DNA of 64,000 bases from Candidatus Hemicellulosilyticus sp. P3 (lineage in GTDB: Bacteria > Bacteroidota > Bacteroidia > Bacteroidales > P3): contig LPNH01000001.1 of the NCBI GenBank assembly GCA_001543385.1, positions 1 to 64,000 on the forward strand, in the 5' to 3' direction. Below the pieces are notes generated by a model. The model saw nothing but the letters and a program-made list of their open reading frames with translations. It did no database searches and had not been told where the DNA came from. Positions within the stretch are counted from its first letter, which is position 1, and the number at the start of each line of letters is the position of its first letter. A program made the position numbers and the translations under genes. Shown here piece by piece: positions 33,328-41,480 of this stretch.

Positions 33328-34440
33328 ATGGCATTTTTCAAATTCAACAATATATGTGTTGCGGGCGTGGCATGTGCTGTGCCTCGCAACGAGGTTAAAA
33401 CCGAATCATACAAGCAACTCTTCGGTGACGAGGAGGTCGAAAAATTCATGGATATGACGGGAGTGCGGGCGTCGCACCGCACGTTGGAGCACCAGACCTG
33501 TAGCGACCTCGGTTTCCGTGCAGCAAGAGAGTTGTTGGCACACAAAGGAGTGAAACCCGAAGAGATCGGTGCAGTCATCTTCTCGTCGCATAGCCCCGAC
33601 TACCGTCGTCCCGCTACAGCTTTTGTGCTGCAATACCGCTTGGGCATCCCAAAAGAGGCGGTGTGCTACGACATAAGCTTGGGTTGTTCTTCATTGGTTG
33701 TGGGTATGCAGACGGTGGCTTCCATTATGAATACTGGCGACATCAAGAAAGCCTTACTTTTTGTGGGTGACACGGCTGGTAAATCGGTCTATCCTGAAGA
33801 TCGAAGTTCGGCTATGCTCTTTGGCGAGGCTGGTGCCGTGATGCTGCTGGAAAAGACCGATGACCCGAAAGACGAAATCAACGCCCTTGTGCGCAGCGAC
33901 GGCAGTGGCTATCGCTATATGATTGTGCCAGGAGGTGGCTACCGCAACCAGCACGCCAGCGAAGATGTGGTGATGTGTGAGGACGGCAACCCGCGCACAC
34001 TTATGAACAGTTTTATTCAGGGTACTTCAGTGTTCACCTTTACCATCTTCGATGTACCGCGCCTCATCAAGGACTTCTTTGCTCAAACCGAAACCACACC
34101 TGACCAGTATGACTGCTTTGCCTTCCACCAGGCCAACCTTTACATCCTCAAGCAGATTGCTAAGAAAACGAAGATCGACTTCGGAAGAATGCCCATCACG
34201 CTCGACCGATACGGTAACACCTCAGGCGCCTCGGCCATCGTGTCGCTGTGCGACCGTTATGGCAACGACAGCGAAAATAGGACTATCAAGGTGATGGCCT
34301 GTGGCTTTGGCATTGGCATATCGTTGGGTGCCACTTCTTTCGAAATCAACACAGCCGATATATTACCCATCTTTGAGGATGATGCCATCTTTGAAGACGG
34401 ACTAATCACCGACCCTAATCAACTTTACGAGAAGAAATAA
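33328..34440 (+). CDS. KAS-III-like beta-ketoacyl-ACP synthase
   Basis: A thiolase-fold enzyme of 370 residues of the FabH type. The catalytic triad is C120 in DISLGCSSLVVGM, H267 in FAFHQANLYIL and N297 in DRYGNTSGAS, all present. It would condense an acyl-CoA starter with a carrier-bound extender, or transfer an acyl group to an acceptor as in CerJ/DpsC-like relatives. Its last base overlaps the ATG of the adenylation gene (TAATG), and ACP genes follow, so it is dedicated to this locus and not to housekeeping fatty-acid synthesis. Substrate unknown. Confidence 0.85.
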   Translation: MAFFKFNNICVAGVACAVPRNEVKTESYKQLFGDEEVEKFMDMTGVRASHRTLEHQTCSDLGFRAARELLAHKGVKPEEIGAVIFSSHSPDYRRPATAFVLQYRLGIPKEAVCYDISLGCSSLVVGMQTVASIMNTGDIKKALLFVGDTAGKSVYPEDRSSAMLFGEAGAVMLLEKTDDPKDEINALVRSDGSGYRYMIVPGGGYRNQHASEDVVMCEDGNPRTLMNSFIQGTSVFTFTIFDVPRLIKDFFAQTETTPDQYDCFAFHQANLYILKQIAKKTKIDFGRMPITLDRYGNTSGASAIVSLCDRYGNDSENRTIKVMACGFGIGISLGATSFEINTADILPIFEDDAIFEDGLITDPNQLYEKK

Positions 34441-35969
34441 TGGTGACAAATATCCTTGAGTATTTAGAGAAAACTGCCCGTCGTCTAACCGAAAAGACGG
34501 CTCTTGCTGACGATAAGTTGAGCCTGACGTTCGGACGGTGGTTGCAGCAGGCTGAAAGCATTGGTACTGCCATTGCCCATGCCACTAATAGCACCATACG
34601 TCGTGCGGTGCTGGTCTTCGTCGACCGTCGTATCGAAGGACTGGTTGGAGCAATGGGTGCCGTGGAAAGTGGCAACTTCTATGTGCCCATTGACTGCAAG
34701 ATGCCTTTCGAACGAGTGCGCCTCATCGCTGACGTCTGCAATCCCATCGCTGCGGTAGCCACCACTGAGGTGGATTTGAAGACGCTCGATCAGATAGAGT
34801 TTGCAGGGCCAAGATTTCTTTACAACGAGGTCAAGGATCACTCTGCCGACCAGCAGGCGCTGGCCATGATACGTGAGCAGATTATTGATCTCGACCCTGT
34901 CTATAGCATCTTCACCAGTGGTTCCACGGGTGTTCCCAAGGGTGTAGTCATCAGCCATAGAGGTATGATTGATCTTGCCGATTGGCTGGTGGAGACATTC
35001 GAGTTTACCGACCGGGATGCTTTGGGCAATCAAACTCCGTTCTATTTCGATGGTTCGGTCAAGGATATTTGCATCTGCCTGAAGAGCGGAGCCACGTTGA
35101 ATGTGATTGGCAAGAAATATTTCACCTTTACCAAGCATCTGATGCCATTCCTCAACGAGCGTCGCATCACGGCCATCCTGTGGGCGACCTCAGCCATCGT
35201 GCTGGTGGGAAACAGCGACATCCTCAATGTTGCCCTGCCCGAACATCTGCGCCTCGTTACTTTTGCCGGCGAAGCCATGCCCGCCAAGCAGCTTCGGACT
35301 TGGCAGGAGAAACTACCCGACGTGCGTTTCGTAAACCTCTATGGTCCGACGGAAATCACAGTGGATTGCACATTTTTTGATGTTAAACGCCAGTATGCTG
35401 ATGACGAGTATATCCCCATAGGCAAGGCTTGTCGCAATATGCAGGTGTTGGTGCTGAAGGACGACGACACCGAAGCTGCTGTGGGAGAGGTGGGTGAACT
35501 TTGTGTTCGCGGCAGCGGTGTGGCATTGGGCTACTATGGCAACCGCACAAAGACTGACGAGGTGTTTGTGCAGAATCCGCTCAACCCGCTCTATAACGAT
35601 ATTATCTATCGTACCGGCGACCTTGTGAAACCCGATGACGAAGGTAATCTTGTATTCGTGTCGCGCAAGGACTTCCAAGTGAAGCACAAGGGCAACCGCA
35701 TCGAGTTGGGCGAGATTGAGGTGGCTGTGAACGCTATTGATGGTGTGACCAATGCCGCTTGCATCTTCGACCAAGAACAGGACAAACTGGTTCTATACTA
35801 CACCTCCGCTGACGGTCAGCCGTTAGACATCATCAATCTTGTGAAAGAACGCATCCCTGTATATATGTTTCCCGAGGTGGTGAACCATCTGTTCCAGATG
35901 CCGTATAATTTGAATGGAAAGATTGACAGGATAGAACTGAAGAAGCAATACGATGCCAGTAAAGATTGA
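34440..35969 (+). CDS. Adenylation enzyme (AMP-dependent ligase, NRPS/DltA-like)
   Basis: The product has 509 residues and a complete adenylation domain. Core motifs are SIFTSGSTGVPKGVV (A3, residues 156-170), TPFYFDGSVKD (A4, with D204 in the position that contacts a substrate amino group), NLYGPTEITVD (A5, 299-309), YRTGDLVKPD (A7), FQVKHKGNRIELGEIE (A8) and NGKIDR (A10, K497). The A4 aspartate suggests an amino acid rather than a fatty acid. It would activate the acid as an adenylate and load the ACP at 36766. There is no built-in carrier or condensation domain. It overlaps the KAS gene by 1 bp and the GNAT gene by 17 bp. Confidence 0.87.
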   Translation: MVTNILEYLEKTARRLTEKTALADDKLSLTFGRWLQQAESIGTAIAHATNSTIRRAVLVFVDRRIEGLVGAMGAVESGNFYVPIDCKMPFERVRLIADVCNPIAAVATTEVDLKTLDQIEFAGPRFLYNEVKDHSADQQALAMIREQIIDLDPVYSIFTSGSTGVPKGVVISHRGMIDLADWLVETFEFTDRDALGNQTPFYFDGSVKDICICLKSGATLNVIGKKYFTFTKHLMPFLNERRITAILWATSAIVLVGNSDILNVALPEHLRLVTFAGEAMPAKQLRTWQEKLPDVRFVNLYGPTEITVDCTFFDVKRQYADDEYIPIGKACRNMQVLVLKDDDTEAAVGEVGELCVRGSGVALGYYGNRTKTDEVFVQNPLNPLYNDIIYRTGDLVKPDDEGNLVFVSRKDFQVKHKGNRIELGEIEVAVNAIDGVTNAACIFDQEQDKLVLYYTSADGQPLDIINLVKERIPVYMFPEVVNHLFQMPYNLNGKIDRIELKKQYDASKD

Positions 35970-36753
35970 AAATCACGAGCAGTATATACAATTGGTGGAG
36001 CGATACAACCGAAAGGGTCGCTTAACCAACGACTACCTCCAAAACGAGGCCGCTGACCTGATTGCCCGCGATCAACTGTATTCCATCTGCGGTCAAGACA
36101 ATGTCTTACTGTTGGCCACCAAAGACGGTTTCTTCCGTATATATTATTATATCAACAACACCGAGGAGATCTTGTCTTTGCCAAAGAATGAGCTTGTGAC
36201 GGAGATTTTGTTCCGTGGCGAAAACGCTCCTGAAGCTGAGGTTCAATGGCTCGAAAAGACGGGCTTTCGTAAAAACCTTGTGCGTGACCAATATTTTGCC
36301 AAGTATTCTTCGATAACCGCACCTATCTTCTTGATGGGTGCCAAAATAGAGCTTGCCGAAACGATAGAGGAAGTGCGTTGGTCAGCGAAACTTTTCAACG
36401 ACAGCTTCGACAAATTGAGTGGAGATTACGTCTCGGAAGAAATGTGTGAGTCGCTGCTTGCCGGGAAGCAGATTCTGGTGGCGAAAGATGTGGCGGGTAA
36501 GTTGTATGGTGCCTTGCATTTCGAGAAGCGGCAGGGGGCTTGTTGGTTGAACCACGTGGCGGTAGTGCCACAGGCTCGTGGCAAGAAGATAGGCCGTGGG
36601 CTGACGGAAGCCTATATTGAGCAAGGCCATGTGGACGACAACAGCCGCTATATGTTATGGGTACAGCGGCAGAACAAACCCGCTGTCAGTCTTTATCAGA
36701 AGAAAGGCTTCACCTATATGAATAAGTCAACATTATCGATGATTAAATTATAA
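35953..36753 (+). CDS. GNAT-family N-acyltransferase
   Basis: The product has 266 residues and overlaps the adenylation gene by 17 bp. The C-terminal GNAT domain shows WLNHVAVVPQARGKKIGRGL (about 196-215; acetyl-CoA motif with xRGxxIG) and a terminal LYQKKGFTYMNKS. The N-terminal 120 residues are a separate domain with strand-rich RIYYYINNTEEILSLP and no clear family. Since it is embedded between the adenylation enzyme and the ACP, it may accept an ACP-bound aminoacyl or acyl group and transfer it to an amine. Transfer of an acetyl group is the conservative alternative. Confidence 0.75.
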   Translation: MPVKIENHEQYIQLVERYNRKGRLTNDYLQNEAADLIARDQLYSICGQDNVLLLATKDGFFRIYYYINNTEEILSLPKNELVTEILFRGENAPEAEVQWLEKTGFRKNLVRDQYFAKYSSITAPIFLMGAKIELAETIEEVRWSAKLFNDSFDKLSGDYVSEEMCESLLAGKQILVAKDVAGKLYGALHFEKRQGACWLNHVAVVPQARGKKIGRGLTEAYIEQGHVDDNSRYMLWVQRQNKPAVSLYQKKGFTYMNKSTLSMIKL

Positions 36754-36765
36754 CCAGTGAATACA

Positions 36766-36993
36766 ATGGAAAAGTTATTGGAACTATTGAAGGGTGTCCG
36801 CCCCGATGTGGACTTTGAAAACGAAACATCACTTATTGACGACGGCATCCTTGACTCTTTTGATGTTGTCAGTATCATTTCCGAGTTGGACGATCAGTTC
36901 GATGTACAAATTCGTATCACTGAACTTGATCCCGAGAACTTTAATTCTGCTGAAGCGATTTGGAGACTTGTAGAACAATTAAAAACTAAATAA
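36766..36993 (+). CDS. Acyl carrier protein 1
   Basis: The product has 75 residues from the ATG at 36766; a GTG at 36757 would add three. The phosphopantetheine serine is S31 in DDGILDSFDVVSII. The acidic, four-helix carrier fold is obvious, with LIDDGILDSFD typical of DltC- and PCP-like carriers. It is 12 bp after the GNAT gene and its stop is followed immediately by the ATG of the ATP-grasp gene at 36994. Presumably loaded by the adenylation enzyme two genes upstream. A phosphopantetheinyl transferase is not encoded nearby, so a genomic Sfp/AcpS enzyme must act. Confidence 0.9.
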   Translation: MEKLLELLKGVRPDVDFENETSLIDDGILDSFDVVSIISELDDQFDVQIRITELDPENFNSAEAIWRLVEQLKTK

Positions 36994-37998
36994 ATGGTAT
37001 CACCAAATAGTATGAAAAATAAACTTGTTAAGAAAATTCTTTTTTACAAGAAAGGATTTGCTGATGCATTTAAGTTAGCTCCGATTGTTTCCGAAAAGTA
37101 TGGTTTCAAGCGGGGGGGGGTGATAGCCAGTGAGTTATGGTGTTTGCTTCGTTATGGAGCCTCACCTGTTGACTATGTGCGGTTTGAGTTTTACAAGAAA
37201 AACCATCAAGAACGCAATCGCTATCTTACGATAAGGCGTTATAGAAAGCTCTTAAAGAAGTTTGGATTCTACAATAAAACAACGTATGGTAAAATAGCCG
37301 AATATAAAACTTTTGCCAACTATATTCACCGGCCGTGGATTGTTGCCGACAAAGAAACAGAGACACAGTTTATAATAGATTTCATTAACAAACAGGGTGT
37401 TGTCTTTGCAAAGCCTGATCATGGGGATCAAGGCAAAGGTGTGATGAGAATCAAGGCGGACGATAGCAAAACCATAGAGCAGTTAATCAACGATTGTAGA
37501 CGACGTGCCTATGTAGTAGAAGGTACAATAGAACAGGCGCCTGAGATTGCTGCCATCAATCCCTCGTCGGTGAATACTGTCAGAGCCTTTACGTTATTGA
37601 AACATAATGGCGAAGTACAGATTCTTAGTATCATGCTGCGTGTAGGGCGCAAAGGTTCGCATGTGGACAACTGGGGTTCGGGCGGAGTTGCTTATGATTT
37701 TGATATTGAAACGGGTATATGCGTAGGCTATGGTCGCGACAAACAGAACAATCCATATATTTTCCATCCCGATAGCAATGTGCGGATGGTGGGGTTTTGT
37801 TTGCCCAATTACGATCAACTAATAAAAACCATTGTTGGACTTGCCAAATTGGTACCGCAAGCCCGTATGGTCGGTTGGGACATTGCCATTACGCCCATCG
37901 GTTATGAGTTGGTTGAGATGAATTGTCCCGGCGGACATGATATACTGCAGGCATTCGGGAAACCGTTCGGCGATGTTTTTAGAAGGGAATTTAATTAA
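36994..37998 (+). CDS. Sugar-transfer-associated ATP-grasp protein (ATPgrasp_ST type), copy 2
   Basis: The product has 334 residues. The ATP-binding core is VFAKPDHGDQGKGVMRI (about 137-153, K140), followed by SVNTVRAFTLLKHNGEVQIL, VDNWGSGGVAYDFD and the metal-site end YELVEMNCPGGHD (about 303-315). The arrangement matches the sugar-transfer-associated ATP-grasp family best of the three copies. The ATG directly follows the ACP stop, indicating that an ACP-bound or ACP-released acid may be its substrate. A G9 run at 37112-37120 (codons 40-42) is in frame here but would inactivate the gene on slippage. An alternative start is the Met at residue 7. Confidence 0.85.
   Translation: MVSPNSMKNKLVKKILFYKKGFADAFKLAPIVSEKYGFKRGGVIASELWCLLRYGASPVDYVRFEFYKKNHQERNRYLTIRRYRKLLKKFGFYNKTTYGKIAEYKTFANYIHRPWIVADKETETQFIIDFINKQGVVFAKPDHGDQGKGVMRIKADDSKTIEQLINDCRRRAYVVEGTIEQAPEIAAINPSSVNTVRAFTLLKHNGEVQILSIMLRVGRKGSHVDNWGSGGVAYDFDIETGICVGYGRDKQNNPYIFHPDSNVRMVGFCLPNYDQLIKTIVGLAKLVPQARMVGWDIAITPIGYELVEMNCPGGHDILQAFGKPFGDVFRREFN
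37112..37120 (+). repeat. G9 homopolymer inside the ATP-grasp coding sequence
   Basis: Nine guanines encode part of Arg40 through Val43. The frame is intact at nine; gain or loss of one G truncates the protein near its N terminus. Confidence 0.85.
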
Positions 37999-38001
37999 AG
38001 T

Positions 38002-38748
38002 ATGAACATCATTGATTTAACAAACAAGACTTATATTGTAACCGGTGCGGGTTCCGGCATTGGGCGGGAAACTGCCAAAGTGCTTAGTGAGCAAGGAGCA
38101 AAGGTAGTCATGTTCGACTTGAATCGAGAAGGACTTGAAGAAACCCATTCGCTGATGAATGGTACAGGACACCTATACAAAGCATGTAACTTGACTGATT
38201 TTGAGTCATTGCCTTCACTTGTAAAAGAGGTCGTAGATCAATGTGGTCCAATAGATGGCTTGGTTCACTGTGCAGGCATTAGTAGTCGCAAGCCGTTGAA
38301 TGTGTTGAAAGCCGAAGGTTTCACAAAAGTAATGGATGTGAATTTCTATTCTTTTGTGGAGTTGGTGCGACTGGTTACCAAGAAGAAATATTTCAATGAT
38401 GGTGGCAGTATTGTAGTAATGTCGTCTATCTCCAGTATCAGAGGATACAAGGCAAAAAGTGAATACTGCGTTTCTAAGGCAGCGGTTGATGCTTTTGTTC
38501 GTTGTATGGCACTGGAATTGGCCGATCGTAAGATTCGCGTGAATTCCATTATGGCAGCCGAGGTTCTTACACCATTGGCTTTAAAAGCGAGAGAAACCAA
38601 TGCGACGGTGGGTGCATCGGATTTCAACGCGCCATTAGGCCCTTCCGACCCTTACGAAGTGGCCAACACCATCGCTTTCTTGTTAAGCGACGCAACGAAA
38701 ACAATCACAGGCACCAGCATCTTGATTGATGGGGGTGCATGTATATAA
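38002..38748 (+). CDS. Short-chain dehydrogenase/reductase, FabG-like
   Basis: A classical SDR of 248 residues: cofactor motif TGAGSGIG (14-21), NAG-equivalent HCAGIS (about 89-94), catalytic S142 region (VVMSSISS), Y155 and K159 in YCVSK. It would reduce a keto group with NAD(P)H. With the KAS-III enzyme and ACPs in the same run it could act as the beta-ketoacyl-ACP reductase of a short acyl-building pathway, giving a 3-hydroxyacyl product; a sugar or hydroxy-acid substrate is also possible. It begins 3 bp after the ATP-grasp gene. Confidence 0.85.
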   Translation: MNIIDLTNKTYIVTGAGSGIGRETAKVLSEQGAKVVMFDLNREGLEETHSLMNGTGHLYKACNLTDFESLPSLVKEVVDQCGPIDGLVHCAGISSRKPLNVLKAEGFTKVMDVNFYSFVELVRLVTKKKYFNDGGSIVVMSSISSIRGYKAKSEYCVSKAAVDAFVRCMALELADRKIRVNSIMAAEVLTPLALKARETNATVGASDFNAPLGPSDPYEVANTIAFLLSDATKTITGTSILIDGGACI

Positions 38749-38781
38749 AAAATTGAAATATAATCAAATATTACTAAAACA

Positions 38782-39756
38782 ATGGGTCGCATCAAGAGCA
38801 GAATAAATAAAATTAAATCCTATACACACCAAATCGGACTTCGAAGAGTCGATAGGATAAAAGTGTTCATTGATTATGTAATCAGTAATTTGTGCTATGG
38901 GTTCAGCATAGATGATTATGTCGTAAAAGGCAATGGGTACACATTGTCAAAATATGAAAAAAAGCGTTTTTTTACCCTTAAAAGAGCTTTTTGGTTGCAG
39001 GATCACGTGAATAACCCTGAATACATTCACTTATTAGAGAATAAGGTCGAAGCCTTGTCTCTATTTAAAGACTTGGTTTCAAGAAGTTGGCTATACACCC
39101 CTAAGTCTTCGTTTGAAGAATTCAAGGCATTTGTAAATATGACGCCTGTGTTTATTGCAAAACCCGTGGGTGGTCAGGAAGGTGAAGGTATCGAAAAACA
39201 TTCCACGAATGGAGTTTCGGAAGAGGACTTGAAAACACTTTTTAATCATCTGGTAAAAGATGATATGTTAATAGAGGAGTGTATTAAGGCTCACGATGAT
39301 ATTCATCTGGGGACGACAGCACTTAGCACGTTTAGGATTTACACCATGATTGATAAAAAAGGCGAGGTTCATATTTTAAAAGCAAAATATCGTGTGGGTA
39401 CAGGTGATGCAATAACAGACACTGCCAATGGTTGTATTGCCTATCCTATTTCAATCAAATATGGTGTCATAGAAGGACCAGGAATCAACGAAGTGTTGTA
39501 TAGTGATAACTATTTTTATCATCCCGGTTGTGATAAGTTGGTTGTGGGTATGAAGATTCCAATGTGGGATAGTGTATTGGAAATTGTGGCAAAGGCGGCA
39601 AAGAAAATACCACAGGTGAGATATGTAGGTTGGGATATTGCTATCACTAATAATAGTGTCGAAATCATAGAAGGTAATCATAATCCGTATCATGGTACTT
39701 TTGAAATCATGGGTATAGAAAGACTGTGGTGGCCTAAATTAAAAGCATTGATATAA
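38782..39756 (+). CDS. Sugar-transfer-associated ATP-grasp protein (ATPgrasp_ST type), copy 3
   Basis: The product has 324 residues. ATP-grasp landmarks: VFIAKPVGGQEGEGIEKH (about 129-146), STFRIYTMIDKKGEVHILKA, DTANGCIAYPIS and the acidic end VEIIEGNHNPYHGT (about 293-306). The N terminus is basic and aromatic, as in copy 1, which may place it at the membrane. Three such ligases in one locus suggest several successive ligation steps or a choice of substrates. Codon use is more AT-rich than the fumarase group downstream, so this part of the locus may have a separate origin. Only 9 bp separate it from the next GNAT gene. Confidence 0.8.
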   Translation: MGRIKSRINKIKSYTHQIGLRRVDRIKVFIDYVISNLCYGFSIDDYVVKGNGYTLSKYEKKRFFTLKRAFWLQDHVNNPEYIHLLENKVEALSLFKDLVSRSWLYTPKSSFEEFKAFVNMTPVFIAKPVGGQEGEGIEKHSTNGVSEEDLKTLFNHLVKDDMLIEECIKAHDDIHLGTTALSTFRIYTMIDKKGEVHILKAKYRVGTGDAITDTANGCIAYPISIKYGVIEGPGINEVLYSDNYFYHPGCDKLVVGMKIPMWDSVLEIVAKAAKKIPQVRYVGWDIAITNNSVEIIEGNHNPYHGTFEIMGIERLWWPKLKALI

Positions 39757-39765
39757 AGTGATAAT

Positions 39766-40374
39766 ATGAAAATACTTAAAAGAATAAAGCATTTGAGAAG
39801 CAGAATAAAACGTTTGCTGAAACGAATAAGGCATTCAATACGTGATTATTATGTTTTTTATGCAGATTCAACGGAATTGTTGGATAAAGCTCAAAAGTTA
39901 TTACGACCTTTGCCTGAAGGTTGCGAATTGGTGAAATTGACATCTGAAAACAAGAATCGGTATAAGTGCCAGTGGAATGTAAGACAGATGTTGCAAGCCG
40001 AAGGTGAGGCGTGGGCTGTTGTAAAAGATGACAACGAAATTATAGCTTGGCATTATGGGACGTATCGGGATAAAACTTCTATGTTCTTTAAAGTCAAGAA
40101 TTGTGACTTCGAACATATAGAACTGCTTACTGATGAAAGGTTTCGAAGAAAAGGGATCGGACTTTACCTTTTGTATCAAACAGTTAAAAATTTGGATCCA
40201 AAATATGTAAAAAATAATAAAGTAGGTACATGCATCAAACCTGATAATATTCCTTCAATAAAGTTACACGAACTCATTGGATTTAGAAAATACCATAGGG
40301 TAATACTTTTCCATTGGACAAGAAAAAAAGATGGACATTACAAATATATAAATATACCACATTATACTATTTAA
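39766..40374 (+). CDS. GNAT-family acyltransferase
   Basis: The product has 202 residues. An N-terminal arginine/lysine-rich amphipathic segment (MKILKRIKHLRSRIKRLLKR) precedes a GNAT fold with FEHIELLTDERFRRKGIGLY (about 124-143; RRKGIG acyl-CoA loop) and a C-terminal LHELIGFRKYHRVILF strand. The strongly basic N terminus suggests binding to membrane or to an acidic carrier such as an ACP. It is followed by the second ACP gene after a 212-bp gap that contains a palindromic element, so it ends this transcription unit or sits before an internal promoter. Confidence 0.75.
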   Translation: MKILKRIKHLRSRIKRLLKRIRHSIRDYYVFYADSTELLDKAQKLLRPLPEGCELVKLTSENKNRYKCQWNVRQMLQAEGEAWAVVKDDNEIIAWHYGTYRDKTSMFFKVKNCDFEHIELLTDERFRRKGIGLYLLYQTVKNLDPKYVKNNKVGTCIKPDNIPSIKLHELIGFRKYHRVILFHWTRKKDGHYKYINIPHYTI

Positions 40375-40450
40375 TGGTGGGGAATCTTAATTAAAATGAG
40401 AGCGATCTCATAGGTGTTCAAATTATAACACAGCAAATCACAAAAATCGT

Positions 40451-40531
40451 AACGTTTTCGATAAGTCAAATGACCAGAGTCAAGCTTGCTTGAACTTTGG
40501 CGTGGCGATAAAACGTCTAATGAAATTGAAC
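40451..40531 (+). repeat. Palindromic REP-like element, copy B
   Basis: Starts AACGTTTTCGATAAG like copy A (27735-27808). Outer stem ACGTTTT / AAAACGT, inner hairpin TCAAGC-TT-GCTTGA, ends AATGAAATTGAAC. Against copy A the inner stem differs in paired positions (ACGAGC/GCTCGT versus TCAAGC/GCTTGA), so the structure, not the sequence, is kept. Confidence 0.75.
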
Positions 40532-40586
40532 AAATATTTCAAGGATTAACTTATTACCACTAATAATTAACATTAAAATTAAGAAA

Positions 40587-40805
40587 ATGACACAAGAAGA
40601 AAAAATCGCAATGCTTGAGAACATGCTTGAACTTGAAGCTGGCTCTTTGAAACCCGAAATGGAATTAAAGGATGTCGCCGAATATGATTCTATGGCAAAG
40701 TTGTCACTCATCGTTATGATGGATGAAGAATGTGGCAAGAAACTCACTGGCGAGCAAATCCGAGAGATAAAGACCGTTCAGGATATTCTTGACTTCATGG
40801 GTTGA
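40587..40805 (+). CDS. Acyl carrier protein 2
   Basis: A small acidic carrier protein of 72 residues. The probable phosphopantetheine serine is S35 in VAEYDSMAKLSLIVM. It differs clearly from ACP 1 and resembles Asp/Glu-rich modular carriers (KPEMELKDVAEYDSMAKLSL). It is separated from the upstream GNAT gene by a palindromic element and from the fumarase beta gene by 94 bp. Its position between the ligase/GNAT group and the dicarboxylate group suggests that it carries a hydroxy- or dicarboxylic acid. Loading enzyme uncertain: the one adenylation enzyme of the window or an ATP-grasp ligase. Confidence 0.85.
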   Translation: MTQEEKIAMLENMLELEAGSLKPEMELKDVAEYDSMAKLSLIVMMDEECGKKLTGEQIREIKTVQDILDFMG

Positions 40806-40899
40806 TTTTTCGCAAGTCAGGCAGATTATCAAGAACGTGTTTTGTTGTTTAATTGGGATTGTTTCATAAAGTAAAAAGAGGACCTCATCTAATCACAAA

Positions 40900-41412
40900 A
40901 TGATAGAATTAACAACCCCATTGATTGAAGAAGCCGTCGACCGTCTGCACGCCGGCGACGTGGTGACGCTTACGGGCTACATCTACACCGGCCGCGATGC
41001 GGTGTTGCCGAGAATTGTGGCTGCGGCGGAGAACGGCACCTTGCAAACCTTGGGCATCGACCTTCGTGGCGCTGTCATTTTCCACACTGCGGTCAGCCCC
41101 GCCGGCGTGGGGCCCACTTCAAGCAACAAAGTGGAAATAGAAAGCACTATAGAGCCGTTGTCAAAGGCGGGCGTGAAACTTCACTTGGGCAAAGGTGCCA
41201 TAAGCCGTGATACCGTGGAGGCACTTCGTAAATACAACGCCGTCTACGCCGTCATCCCGCCGGTGACCGCGCTTCTTGGCAGCCAGACCGTCGAACAAGA
41301 AGTTATCGCCTTTCCCGAGTTGGGCATGGAGGCTATGAACCGGCTGAAAGTGGTGAAGTATCAGGCTATTATCGGCGCAGCAAAGGGGATTTCAATCTAC
41401 GATCGACTTTAG
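40900..41412 (+). CDS. Class I fumarase / L-tartrate dehydratase, beta subunit
   Basis: The product has 170 residues and corresponds to the C-terminal (swivelling) domain of Fe-S fumarases and TtdB: LTGYIYTGRDAVLPRIV (about 24-40), IFHTAVSPAGVGPTSSNKVE and a GKGAISRDTV loop. Together with the separate alpha subunit at 41671 it should form a two-subunit hydro-lyase acting on fumarate/malate, tartrate or a methylated analogue. The subunits are interrupted by repeats and a broken four-helix-bundle gene, an order (beta before alpha) unlike TtdAB. A fumarase in a capsule locus points to local supply of a dicarboxylic acid. Confidence 0.82.
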   Translation: MIELTTPLIEEAVDRLHAGDVVTLTGYIYTGRDAVLPRIVAAAENGTLQTLGIDLRGAVIFHTAVSPAGVGPTSSNKVEIESTIEPLSKAGVKLHLGKGAISRDTVEALRKYNAVYAVIPPVTALLGSQTVEQEVIAFPELGMEAMNRLKVVKYQAIIGAAKGISIYDRL

Positions 41413-41466
41413 CTGGTGGCTAATAGCTATTAGCTGGTGGCTATTAGCTGTTGGCCGTTGGCGTTA
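41411..41466. repeat. AGCTATTAGC-type repeats before the broken four-helix gene
   Basis: Units GGTGGCTAATAGC, TATTAGCTGGTGGC, TATTAGCTGTTGGCC and GTTGGCG; complementary-strand relatives of the AGCCAAYAGCTAA family. Confidence 0.75.
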
Positions 41467-41480
41467 TAATACCTTAAACT

